From positions 1 to 9,037 of the forward strand of contig JAWOGN010000046.1 of NCBI GenBank assembly GCA_046496815.1: a stretch of DNA of 9,037 bases, read 5' to 3'. The translations under genes were made by a program, and so were the position numbers. The DNA is from JAWOGN01 sp046496815. Lineage in GTDB: Bacteria > Desulfobacterota > DSM-4660 > Desulfatiglandales > Desulfatiglandaceae. Below, one piece after another: positions 1 to 6,357 of this stretch. Position 1 is the stretch's first letter; the number at the start of each line of letters is the position of its first letter. A model generated the notes under the pieces. The model made no database searches. It saw only the letters and a program-made list of their open reading frames with translations, and was not told the DNA's origin.

Positions 1-104
1 TCACACACTGTCAAACCTTTCCGGCGTATTATGTGAGCCCAATCACTTTATTCGGACGTAAAATGTGCAATTTTACACAAATCCCTACCATATAAAATCC
101 CAGG
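1..104. other. Left flank of the transposon, no gene seen
   Basis: No convincing reading frame covers this stretch. It holds one clean inverted repeat, GTAAAAT at 58-64 and ATTTTAC at 70-76 around a 5-nt loop, without a T-run that would make it a terminator. It is AT-rich and is the host DNA directly outside the transposon's left end. It does not resemble the sequence outside the right end, so the two flanks belonged to different parts of the original target region or have since diverged. Confidence 0.6.
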
Positions 105-154
105 CTATAGCGCTACGATAAATTGATACATCTTTGCTACGGTAAATTGATACA
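105..154 (+). repeat. Left transposon end: terminal repeat plus second copy
   Basis: The terminal inverted repeat is 105-130. Its 19-base core, GCTACGATAAATTGATACA (112-130), is followed 24 bp later by GCTACGGTAAATTGATACA (136-154), differing at one base. Multiple repeats at each end are typical of IS21-family and other DDE/AAA+ transposons and serve as transposase binding sites. The 24-bp spacing matches that at the right end. Confidence 0.9.
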
Positions 155-362
155 CTTTTACTAACGACTGCAAGCGACATAATCTCTCCCCCCGATGATC
201 TTTGGAAATACCCCAGCTGTGGTCATCAAGGTTGTCCATCAGCAATAGATCAGATTTTCCACCTATTCCTTGTCTGGGATCTCCAATCCCCCAAAAAATC
301 ACCACAATTAAAGCCGAAAGATATTGTATTTTCAACCTGATAAATCTTCAGGGGAAAATACA

Positions 363-707
363 ATGGCGAATACAAAGTCTGGTAAGCGTCCTTGCAGCAT
401 CTGCCGTAGGTGGTTTTTGCCCGATGTACGCCAGAGAGGCCGGCAAAAGACCTGCAGCGCCGAGTGCAGAAAAGAACTTCATCGGCGGCAGTGTGAGCGC
501 TGGAACAAGAAAAACAAATCTTATTTCAAGGCCATATACTTAAACAAAAAGCTTGAACGATCCCCGCCTTCTTCCCCGGGTGGCCGATTGGATCTGCCCT
601 GCGATGTCATCGTAGAGGAAATCGGAAAACGGCACTTGATCATCCTGCAATACCTTATTGAGCAGGTTGTCCGACACCTCCGGCGGAGTTCAGCATCCTT
701 TCCATGA
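363..707 (+). CDS. Small cysteine-rich (zinc-ribbon-like) protein, unknown function
   Basis: This 114-residue, strongly basic protein has Cys11-x2-Cys14, then Cys31-x3-Cys35 (CSAEC), with another Cys at 44. The spacing looks like a treble-clef or zinc-ribbon metal site. Residues 36-60 are very rich in Arg and Lys and suggest nucleic-acid contact. The C-terminal third (about 82-105) looks like an amphipathic helix. I chose the ATG at 363 because AGGGG lies a few bases upstream (about 350-354); an in-frame TTG at 324 lacks a good ribosome site. It is the first gene inside the transposon, separated by about 260 bp from the ParB-like gene. I do not recognise a named family. Its position within the repeats suggests a role in the element's regulation or target choice, which is an inference. 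Confidence 0.7.
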   Translation: MANTKSGKRPCSICRRWFLPDVRQRGRQKTCSAECRKELHRRQCERWNKKNKSYFKAIYLNKKLERSPPSSPGGRLDLPCDVIVEEIGKRHLIILQYLIEQVVRHLRRSSASFP

Positions 708-720
708 AGAGAAACTACTT

Positions 721-894
721 GCCAAAGATGCCTCAGGGTTTTTAAGACGCATTAGGACGCTAATACCTTGATTTAACTGAACATATGGACAAAGTAATCC
801 CGAAGAGGTTTTAAGACGCATTATGGATATAAGTCACTGAAAAAATTAGATATGCCAACAAAGTAATCGAAAAGGGATTTCAAGAGGCATTGGA
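721..894 (+). repeat. Three degenerate repeats at 69-bp spacing before the ParB-like gene
   Basis: Related blocks of about 36 bases occur three times. The anchor AAGACGCATT starts at 744 and at 813, and AAGAGGCATT starts at 882, exactly 69 bp apart each time. The second and third copies also share CAAAGTAATC at 790 and 859; the first has CAAAG at 723 with a 2-base gap. The block fills the gene-free interval between the cysteine-rich gene and the ParB-like gene. It could be a binding array for the ParB-like protein, an eroded coding repeat (69 is 23 codons, but stops interrupt the frame), or a regulatory leader. Confidence 0.75.
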
Positions 895-967
895 CATGTG
901 AGAGAGCCCTGGGATAGAACTGGGGACAATGACTCCCTCCATTATCTTATGCAGGAAGTGGCTGATT

Positions 968-1867
968 ATGGCGGAGCAAATTGAAATCTCGAGTCTGGAC
1001 CTGCGATACGAGGGGTATCGATTAAGATCCCCTGGCGCTGAAAAGACGCTGCTTGCCTCGATTCTGGAAAATGGCATTCGCGATCCCCTTCAAGGGGTGG
1101 ACACGGGCGGATGCCGGATTTTGCTTGATGGTTTTAAACGCTACAGGTGCGCCATAAAGCTCCACATCGGCATGGTGCCCTATTGGAGCCTGGGAGAAGA
1201 CGAGGCATACGGGCTTATTGAGCTCCTCCGGGCTTCAAACGCCAAGGGTTTGAGCATTTTGGAGCAGGCCCGGTTGATCGATGAGTTAAAAACCGTCCAT
1301 CAGATGGGCACTGCCGAGATTGCAGGGCTTCTGGAGAAGAGCAAGGCCTGGGTCAGTGTTCGGGCCGGCATGATCAAGGAGATGGGTAAGGGTGTGTACA
1401 GACAGATATTTAGCGGCCGATTTCCGGTCTATTCCTTTATGTACACCCTGCGTCCGTTTATGCGCATAAACGGGGTTCAAAAAGAGGATATTGAGGCGTT
1501 TGTACAATCGGTTGCCGGCAAACATTTGAGCACCCGGGATATTGACCTGTTGGCCCATGGCTATTTTAAGGGTCCGGAGGATCTTCGGGAGCAGATCAGA
1601 AACGGCCATGTTGGCTGGGGGTTGGAGCGTTTAAAAAAATCGGCCCAGGCTGACCGACAATGTACCGAAGTGGAACGAGAGGCATTAAAGGTGCTTGAAA
1701 TCACATTAAAATACATGCAGAAGTTCACCACGAGATACCGGGTGAGCCGGTTTAAGACAGGGGCTTTTTATGCCCAGGCCAATCTTTTATCCGGAGGCAT
1801 CATCAGGCAGCTCGGTCCGTTTTCCAAAGCCATAAGGGAGTTTTATGATCAAAGCAGGCAAGCGTAA
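968..1867 (+). CDS. ParB-like DNA-binding protein
   Basis: The 299-residue protein follows the ParB/RepB/Spo0J plan. Residues about 5-75 form the N-terminal ParB/sulfiredoxin-like domain, with DGFKRYRCA at 54-62 where classical ParB has GERRxRA. A central helical region starts with LSILEQARLI (about 95-104). A helix-turn-helix, GTAEIAGLLEKSKAWVSVR, spans about 114-132. The changed GERR motif means CTP binding cannot be assumed. The ATG at 968 has AGGAAG nine bases upstream; an in-frame ATG at 929 has a G-rich run only two bases away and is less likely. The gene overlaps the transposase by 23 bp. No ParA lies nearby, so it is more likely a transposon-encoded DNA-binding or targeting factor than part of a segregation pair. 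It may bind the repeats at 721-894. Confidence 0.85.
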   Translation: MAEQIEISSLDLRYEGYRLRSPGAEKTLLASILENGIRDPLQGVDTGGCRILLDGFKRYRCAIKLHIGMVPYWSLGEDEAYGLIELLRASNAKGLSILEQARLIDELKTVHQMGTAEIAGLLEKSKAWVSVRAGMIKEMGKGVYRQIFSGRFPVYSFMYTLRPFMRINGVQKEDIEAFVQSVAGKHLSTRDIDLLAHGYFKGPEDLREQIRNGHVGWGLERLKKSAQADRQCTEVEREALKVLEITLKYMQKFTTRYRVSRFKTGAFYAQANLLSGGIIRQLGPFSKAIREFYDQSRQA

Positions 1868-3347
1868 TGCCGTTTATCTCCTTCACCAGGAGGGCATGGG
1901 GCTTCGGCAAATCGCCCGTCATCTAAATATGAGCGTCAATACGGTGAAAACCATTGTGGAGCAGAAAGGTCACATGCCGGAGACGATCAGGAAAGATAAG
2001 ATCCAGATTGATCCGGAGCTATTGGCCAGGCTTTACCATGAGTGCCACGGTCGGGTCCAGCGGATGCATGAAAAACTGATTGAAGAAGAGGGGATCCTTA
2101 TTGCCTATTCCACATTGAGCCGAGTAATCCGGCAACAGGGCTTGGGAACAAAGGCAGAAGGACGCTCTCACAGGGTGCCTGATGAACCCGGGCAGGAGAT
2201 GCAGCATGACACCTCTCCGTACCGGGTCCGGTTGGCTGATCAATATGTCCTGGTTCAGGGCAGTCTTTTGTATTTTCGTTATTCCAAAGTCCGGTACCTG
2301 AAATTTTACCGTTCCTTTAATCGCTTTGTGATGAAATGCTTTTTTCATGAAGCCCTTACGTTTTGGGGGTATGCGGCGCCGGTGTGCATCATTGACAACA
2401 CGAACCTGGCCCGGCTTTACGGAACCGGCAGGAATGCCGTTATCGTGCCTGAGATGGAGCAATTTGCCCGGCAATACGGATTTTGTTTTATCTGCCATGA
2501 AAAGGGCCATGCCAACCGGAAAGCCGGCAATGAAAGGGGATTTTATACAGTAGAGACCAATTTTTTCCCCGGCCGCCGCTTTGACAGCCTTGAGGATATG
2601 AACCATCAAGCACTTGAGTGGGCCACCGTGCGCATGGCCAACCGGCCCACGGGAAAAACCCGCCTGATCCCGGCTCACACATTTGAGCAGGAAAAGCCGT
2701 ATCTGATCCCCCTGCCCTCCTATATAGAACCCCCTTATCAGGAGCATAAAAGGGGTACCGACCAGTATGGATATGCTTCGTTTGATGGCAATTTTTACTG
2801 GGTACCCGGAACAAAGCGCCATGATGTCAAGGTCCTTCAATACAGTGATCATGTAAAGATCTATCATCGCCGGCAGCTTTTGGGTCAATACAAGCTGCCG
2901 GCCGATGGGGTGAAAAACGAACTGATTTATCCCGAAAGCGGCCCCCGGCCCTCACAAAAGCCCAGGCACCGCAAAAAGCCCACGGCCAAAGAAGAACAAA
3001 TAATGCGGCAGGCGGCCGAAGAGATCGACGCCTATTTGAATTTTGCACTCCCTTCGGGCGCCCGGCAGAAGCATCAATTTATCCGGGGCCTCTATGGATT
3101 ATACCGCAAGATTGCCCTGCCGGTGTTTATCAAAACCGTCCACCGGGCATTAAAGTACCGGGTTACGGATATCCAGAGCGTGGAACGGATTGCTGTGCTG
3201 CAATTGACCAGTGGGGATCGGGAAGCGCTGATGCCGGAAATTGACCAGGAATATCAAAGCAGGGCCGCTTATCTGGATGGCTCCATCGCAGATGAAGTCG
3301 ACCTGAGCGTATATGACCGACTGACCGATGAGGACGACAATGGATGA
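1845..3347 (+). CDS. istA: IS21-family DDE transposase (IstA-like)
   Basis: The 500-residue protein has an N-terminal helix-turn-helix (about 18-41, GLRQIARHLNMSVNTVKTIV), a second DNA-binding helical segment (about 55-100), and an RNase-H-fold integrase core (about 115-245). The likely catalytic triad is Asp122 (HDTSPY), Asp184 (IIDNTN) and Glu230 (GNER), with IS21-like spacing and the family's ARQYGF-type segment before the Glu. A Mu-transposase-like C-terminal barrel follows at about 305-350, ending in a basic linker. Length matches IstA. AAGGGAG at 1834-1840 precedes the ATG. The start lies within the ParB-like gene and the end overlaps the ATPase gene, implying coupled translation. The enzyme should cut and join the transposon ends at 105 and 4767. 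The position after the first Asp is Thr where many IS21 members have Trp. Confidence 0.93.
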   Translation: MIKAGKRNAVYLLHQEGMGLRQIARHLNMSVNTVKTIVEQKGHMPETIRKDKIQIDPELLARLYHECHGRVQRMHEKLIEEEGILIAYSTLSRVIRQQGLGTKAEGRSHRVPDEPGQEMQHDTSPYRVRLADQYVLVQGSLLYFRYSKVRYLKFYRSFNRFVMKCFFHEALTFWGYAAPVCIIDNTNLARLYGTGRNAVIVPEMEQFARQYGFCFICHEKGHANRKAGNERGFYTVETNFFPGRRFDSLEDMNHQALEWATVRMANRPTGKTRLIPAHTFEQEKPYLIPLPSYIEPPYQEHKRGTDQYGYASFDGNFYWVPGTKRHDVKVLQYSDHVKIYHRRQLLGQYKLPADGVKNELIYPESGPRPSQKPRHRKKPTAKEEQIMRQAAEEIDAYLNFALPSGARQKHQFIRGLYGLYRKIALPVFIKTVHRALKYRVTDIQSVERIAVLQLTSGDREALMPEIDQEYQSRAAYLDGSIADEVDLSVYDRLTDEDDNG

Positions 3348-4083
3348 GGAACTGATCAAAAAGCTCAAATACATCCGTCTTGGGTGGTTGCTGGCCAACT
3401 GGGATCACTGTCTGACGGTGGCCCGGAAGGGCAATTTTTCTCATGCCCGGCTGTTGGAATATGTCATTGAGCAGGAGCATCAAATCAAAAGGGAAAACTC
3501 CCGCAAGGCCAGGCTTTCCCGGGCAAAGATCCCTGAGCCGTTTGTGATGGAGACTTTTCCCTTTGACCGGCAGCCAAAACTGAACCGGAAAAAGATCGTG
3601 AATCTCTATGACGCCTTTGATTATATGAGCAAGTCTCGGAATATCATTTTTATAGGTCCGACAGGTGCAGGCAAAACAGGCTTGGCAACCGCTTTTCTGA
3701 TCCATGCCATCGACAAAGGATACAATGGAAGATTTATCTCCTTCCCGGAGCTGGTGGAGAAGTTTTACAACTCCGTCGCCGATCATACGGAAGCCAAGGT
3801 TTTGAAGAAATTTGTCGCTTATGATGCCCTTCTCATTGACGAGCTTGGATATGTGGAGGTGGAGCCGGTTCAGGTGGGATTGTTTTTTACCCTGATGCAC
3901 AAGCGGCATAAAAAAAAGACCAGTTTGATTACCTCGAATCTCGGCTTCAGCCAATGGGCGTCGTTTTTAAACAATCAGCATCTGACCGCAGCCCTGGTGG
4001 ATCGTCTGACCGAAAACAGTCATGTGATCAACATGAGAAACTGTATCAGCCTAAGAACCAAACTCGATGAGGTTCCCGGATGA
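3340..4083 (+). CDS. istB: IS21-family AAA+ ATPase helper (IstB-like)
   Basis: The 247-residue ATPase has a short N-terminal helical domain that would contact IstA. It carries Walker A GPTGAGKT (about 106-113), Walker B LLIDELGY (about 164-171), a sensor-1-like TSN after strand 4, and the DRLTENS segment common near the IstB C-terminus. IstB proteins assemble on target DNA and present it to IstA, stimulating transposition. The ATG at 3340 has GAGG six bases upstream; an in-frame ATG at 3328 is poorer. The gene overlaps istA by 8 bp and its stop overlaps the next start as ATGA. All nucleotide-binding motifs look intact. Confidence 0.93.
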   Translation: MDEELIKKLKYIRLGWLLANWDHCLTVARKGNFSHARLLEYVIEQEHQIKRENSRKARLSRAKIPEPFVMETFPFDRQPKLNRKKIVNLYDAFDYMSKSRNIIFIGPTGAGKTGLATAFLIHAIDKGYNGRFISFPELVEKFYNSVADHTEAKVLKKFVAYDALLIDELGYVEVEPVQVGLFFTLMHKRHKKKTSLITSNLGFSQWASFLNNQHLTAALVDRLTENSHVINMRNCISLRTKLDEVPG

Positions 4084-4577
4084 GCACAAGGCGTTTTTCC
4101 AATGAGGAGCTTTACGCTCTGCGAAATCAAATCCCGGTTGCCATCCTGATTGAAAAGGCCCTGGGGATTCCTTCCCGCACCACCGAAGGGGTTTTCCGGT
4201 TCCTTTGCCCCTTATGCAATGAATTTAACACCGCCGTTAATCCTAAAACCAATTTGGCCAGGTGCTTTGGCTGCCAAAAAAACTTCAATACCATTGATCT
4301 GGTGATGCTGGTCAAAAAAACGAACTTTATGAACACCATCCACTTTCTGGAAAATTACCGGACAAACATGTCAACCCATCCAGAGCCCGACCTCGTCAAA
4401 GATGGCAGTCAGCATCCTCAGCATCTTAGAGACATCCTCAACTCGATTGTCCCATCTGAACCTGACAACAGACCTTTCGAGTCAAACCAGAGCGTCCGGA
4501 GGCAAATCCTGAGAATCGAACAAAAACTTGAGTATCTCACCCACCAAATTGAGGAAATGAACAAAGCCATCGAATAA
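4080..4577 (+). CDS. CHC2-like (primase-type) zinc-finger protein with coiled coil
   Basis: The 165-residue protein has CPLC (Cys43, Cys46) followed by NPKTNLARCFGC (Cys62, Cys65) and then a helix starting TIDLVML. This is the layout of the DnaG CHC2 zinc-binding domain, CPFH...CFGC...GDAIDF, with Cys in place of the usual His, giving a four-Cys site. There is no TOPRIM or polymerase domain, so it is not a primase. Residues about 80-130 look like a poorly structured linker, and 138-165 form a charged heptad-like helix that suggests dimerisation. It is translationally coupled to istB by an ATGA overlap, so it is an integral fourth component of the transposition operon. The CHC2 fold binds single-stranded template DNA in primases. 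A role in target choice, for example at replication forks, is my inference. Confidence 0.82.
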   Translation: MSTRRFSNEELYALRNQIPVAILIEKALGIPSRTTEGVFRFLCPLCNEFNTAVNPKTNLARCFGCQKNFNTIDLVMLVKKTNFMNTIHFLENYRTNMSTHPEPDLVKDGSQHPQHLRDILNSIVPSEPDNRPFESNQSVRRQILRIEQKLEYLTHQIEEMNKAIE

Positions 4578-4720
4578 GGCTTGGAGCCTCATCCACCCCT
4601 AACCACCTCCCTGCCCCTGTCTCAATCTCTTATTATTGCTGCGGGGTATCGCCGCTTGCGGGGTCCCATTTACCTCATTGGGGCGGGGTAAGCCTGCTGC
4701 TGGGTACTGCAAACAAACAT
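4578..4720. other. Noncoding stretch between last transposon gene and right end
   Basis: No gene is seen. The heptamer GCGGGGT occurs three times in direct orientation (4641, 4658, 4683), in a G-rich tract that contrasts with the C-rich start of the interval (4585-4620). There is no clear Rho-independent terminator. The interval could hold regulatory sites or a small RNA, but nothing in it demonstrates one. Confidence 0.5.
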
Positions 4721-4767
4721 CTCAATTTATCAAAGCATATCTGTATCAATTTATCGTAGCGCTATAG
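4721..4767 (-). repeat. Right transposon end: terminal repeat plus second copy
   Basis: The terminal inverted repeat is 4742-4767, identical in reverse complement to 105-130. The inner copy, read on the minus strand, begins GCTTTGATAAATTGA and ends inward at about 4721. Its start (4736) is 24 bp from the start of the outer core (4760), the same spacing as at the left end, but it is more degenerate than its left counterpart. Confidence 0.88.
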
Positions 4768-5043
4768 TCACATCTGGATTTGTGAATTAAATACCCTTAT
4801 CTGCTCCAAACGATATATTAAGGGAGGAGGGAGAGATTCGAAATAATTTGTTTCCAGCACCTCAAAACAAAAAACCCCGTTCTCCATCTATCTGAAGACA
4901 CGGGCTTGTGGCGCTTCCCAGACCATTGATAAATCCTCTTCTCCCATTTCTTCCATATGGGGTTTAAAAGAAGGACATTTACTGAAATTTTACCTATAAT
5001 TGACTAATGCGAATGCGCCGGAAAAGTCAAGGGAAAAGGAGGG
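4768..5043 (+). repeat. Intergenic repeat, copy 1
   Basis: From TCACATCT next to the transposon end through GCCGGAAAAGTCAAGGGAAAA, this segment matches 6811-7227 almost base for base once the 147-bp MITE insertion (element plus one target copy) is removed. Its last 100 bp or so also match 7932-8030. Landmarks are CAGACGATATATTAAGG-like sequence near 4810, a minus-strand terminator hairpin, a CCCAT/ATGGG inverted pair around the MITE target site, and TTGACT...AGTCAA near the right edge. No coding capacity is seen. It lies downstream of the minus-strand MqsR/MqsA-Panacea pair. Confidence 0.88.
4869..4907 (-). terminator. Rho-independent terminator, minus strand (degenerate)
   Basis: AACCCCGT (4873-4880) pairs with ACGGGCTT (4900-4907) with one mismatch. 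Read on the minus strand, the stem is followed by TTTTTTG. It is a degraded version of the better hairpin in repeat copy 2. It is 640 bp beyond the stop of the antitoxin gene ending at 5545. Confidence 0.55.
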
Positions 5044-5544
5044 AAACCAGGTACTGGGGACTGGGGATTGGGTTCTGCCCCGGTGAAATACGCTCCGCTG
5101 TTGCTGACGCAAATTTCACCCCGGTACGATGTATACACCTACGGGGCGGGCGGGGCGAGGGTGCTGGGCAGATAAGCTCAAAGCACAAAAAGCTCAAGGC
5201 TCAAAGGTGAAAGCTCAAAGTTGGAATGGAACCCCCTTCATTGCCGCTTCGACGGGATATAGAATTTAGTTTTCGAGACAGCCCAACGCGACGGGCTCTG
5301 CCTTAGCCACTCCATCCCTGAATCCCCGAATTATGGATAGCGATTGCATTTGCTTAGTCTGGCTTCACTTCTTCCCATAGCGCCTCTTGGATTCCTTGAC
5401 CTCAAAGCCTATCTTCTTTCTCGGTTTATCGGGCGATGCCATTCACCCCGTTAGAGGATAGAAAGCGCTTGAGCCTGTTCTTTAGATATCGTTTTCCCAT
5501 TCCCTCTTATGACGGACTCAACAAGAAAGCCTGGGTTTTTGTCC
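5044..5544. other. Gene-poor region with short repeats and two tiny basic reading frames
   Basis: No ordinary gene is seen. A G-rich run with repeated ACTGGGGA lies at about 5051-5070. A cluster of GCTCAAAG-type short repeats lies at about 5177-5220. A weak hairpin AGCCC/GGGCT is near 5280-5300. On the minus strand, two small, very basic frames, 5426-5500 (24 aa, starting MGKRYLKNRLKRFL) and 5365-5442 (25 aa, containing RKKIGFEVKESKRRYGKK), overlap in different frames. They look like a frameshifted remnant of one basic protein, but I cannot name it. Confidence 0.45.
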
Positions 5545-6357
5545 TCAGATTCCGGTCAATTCATGGGCACGCGAGTAGGGGATCAAGGCGCCAGTTGGTG
5601 TCTCCTGCCAGATTTTTTCTTGATGGGCGGCATTGTAGACATCGTCCTCATTTGGAAACCGCTTCGCCACTTGATCAATGATGCGGAGTTCCTGATCGGA
5701 AAGGGGCTCGGCGTCTTTTAAGTCAGACGCCTTGATGGGCTTAATCAGATCCCGATAATTATTGAGCTGGGGGCCATATGGAAGGGAAGCGTAACTGGCT
5801 CCTGTGAGTCCTTTGCCGAGTTCCCGGAAGGCAAGCATATCTGCATACCACAAATACTTGGCCAGAAACAAAAATTTATCTCCCGCTTTGAGCAGTCGTC
5901 TGCCGAGCTTTTTCTCTAATGTGGTAGCGATGAGCCTAATCCTGGACAGGTCTATTTCCCGGTTGCCGGTATAATTATCCGTGCCGGTGTCGTCCTGCAA
6001 TGCCATTCGTAAGGCACGATCCATGGCTTTGCTCTGAATCATGCCGGTTTCCCAGCGCTTGATGCTGGCAATGCCCACCTTCATGGCATCGGCCAATTGG
6101 GTTTGGGTAAAACCCTTTGCCTCGCGAAGGGATTTGATTTCCCGACTGGTCAAAAGTCCAACCTTTTCACGGTAGGCATCCGCAATAGCGCATTGCACCG
6201 CACCAGCGGTCTTCACTGTCCCGGCTTCAAGGCCACAGGCGGGGCATACGAAGGCTTCTGCCTCGTAGGCGATATCAACGCCTTTGAAGGTTTTCTCTTT
6301 ATACAGTTTTTTCGCCTCCATCGGGCTATGGCCTCTGGGGCAATGAATCGTTTTCAT
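5545..6357 (-). CDS. MqsA-type zinc finger/HTH antitoxin with C-terminal Panacea (SocA-like) domain
   Basis: The 270-residue protein has an N-terminal metal site (Cys6, His10, then Cys38-x2-Cys41, FVCPACG). An Xre/MqsA-like helix-turn-helix follows at about 71-105, LTSREIKSLREAKGFTQ to SIKRWETG. A Panacea/DUF4065 domain covers about 160-260, with the hallmark GLTGASY (183-189) and LPYGPQ (192-197). Panacea domains neutralise many unrelated toxins by direct binding, while MqsA-type N-termini bind metal and DNA. The ATG at 6357 has GAGGAG six bases upstream and overlaps the toxin stop as ATGA. The gene is thus second in the operon, and its protein probably represses its own promoter through the palindrome at 6734-6747. 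The first metal pair is Cys-x3-His rather than the Cys-x2-Cys of E. coli MqsA. Confidence 0.87.
   Translation of the reverse strand: MKTIHCPRGHSPMEAKKLYKEKTFKGVDIAYEAEAFVCPACGLEAGTVKTAGAVQCAIADAYREKVGLLTSREIKSLREAKGFTQTQLADAMKVGIASIKRWETGMIQSKAMDRALRMALQDDTGTDNYTGNREIDLSRIRLIATTLEKKLGRRLLKAGDKFLFLAKYLWYADMLAFRELGKGLTGASYASLPYGPQLNNYRDLIKPIKASDLKDAEPLSDQELRIIDQVAKRFPNEDDVYNAAHQEKIWQETPTGALIPYSRAHELTGI

Larger units (their letters stand above)
105..4767 (+). mobile_element. IS21-like transposon with five genes
   Basis: A 26-bp sequence at 105-130 recurs as its exact reverse complement at 4742-4767, enclosing an IstA-type transposase, an IstB-type ATPase and three further genes on the plus strand. 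The overlapping istA-istB order, the internal repeats at both ends and the transposase fold are those of the IS21 family. The length (about 4.66 kb) is roughly twice that of an ordinary IS21 element because of added ParB-like, CHC2 zinc-finger and cysteine-rich genes. The outermost six bases, CTATAG, are themselves palindromic. They may therefore be part of the inverted repeat or a 6-bp target duplication, in which case the element is 111-4761. No other target duplication is visible outside the repeats. All reading frames are intact and the catalytic residues present, so the element looks potentially active. Confidence 0.88.

Noticed and set aside
1..40. Fourth, inverted copy of the intergenic repeat in the left flank (CCTTTCCGGCG)
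   Set aside because: The match to the reverse complement of GCCGGAAAAGTCAA is short and breaks down quickly on both sides.
276..290. Hairpin GGGAT-CTCCA-ATCCC as a terminator
   Set aside because: Only a 5-bp stem, followed by A residues on the plus strand rather than T, and no gene needing termination there.
105..335. Minus-strand 76-codon frame ending exactly at the left transposon end
   Set aside because: Its C-terminal part is only the translated terminal repeats (VYQFTVAKMYQFIVAL), it has no ribosome site, and I recognise no family.
721..894. CRISPR array
   Set aside because: Only three degenerate units with spacing and similarity unlike CRISPR repeats, and no cas genes.
968..1867. Chromosome or plasmid partition ParB
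   Set aside because: There is no ParA partner, the GERR motif is altered, and the gene overlaps a transposase inside perfect terminal repeats.
2019..2888. Long open frame on the minus strand opposite the transposase
   Set aside because: It is a shadow of istA; the plus-strand protein has clear HTH and DDE motifs and the minus-strand product shows none.
3163..3954. Long open frame on the minus strand opposite istA/istB
   Set aside because: It crosses two well-supported plus-strand genes and its translation has no recognisable domain.
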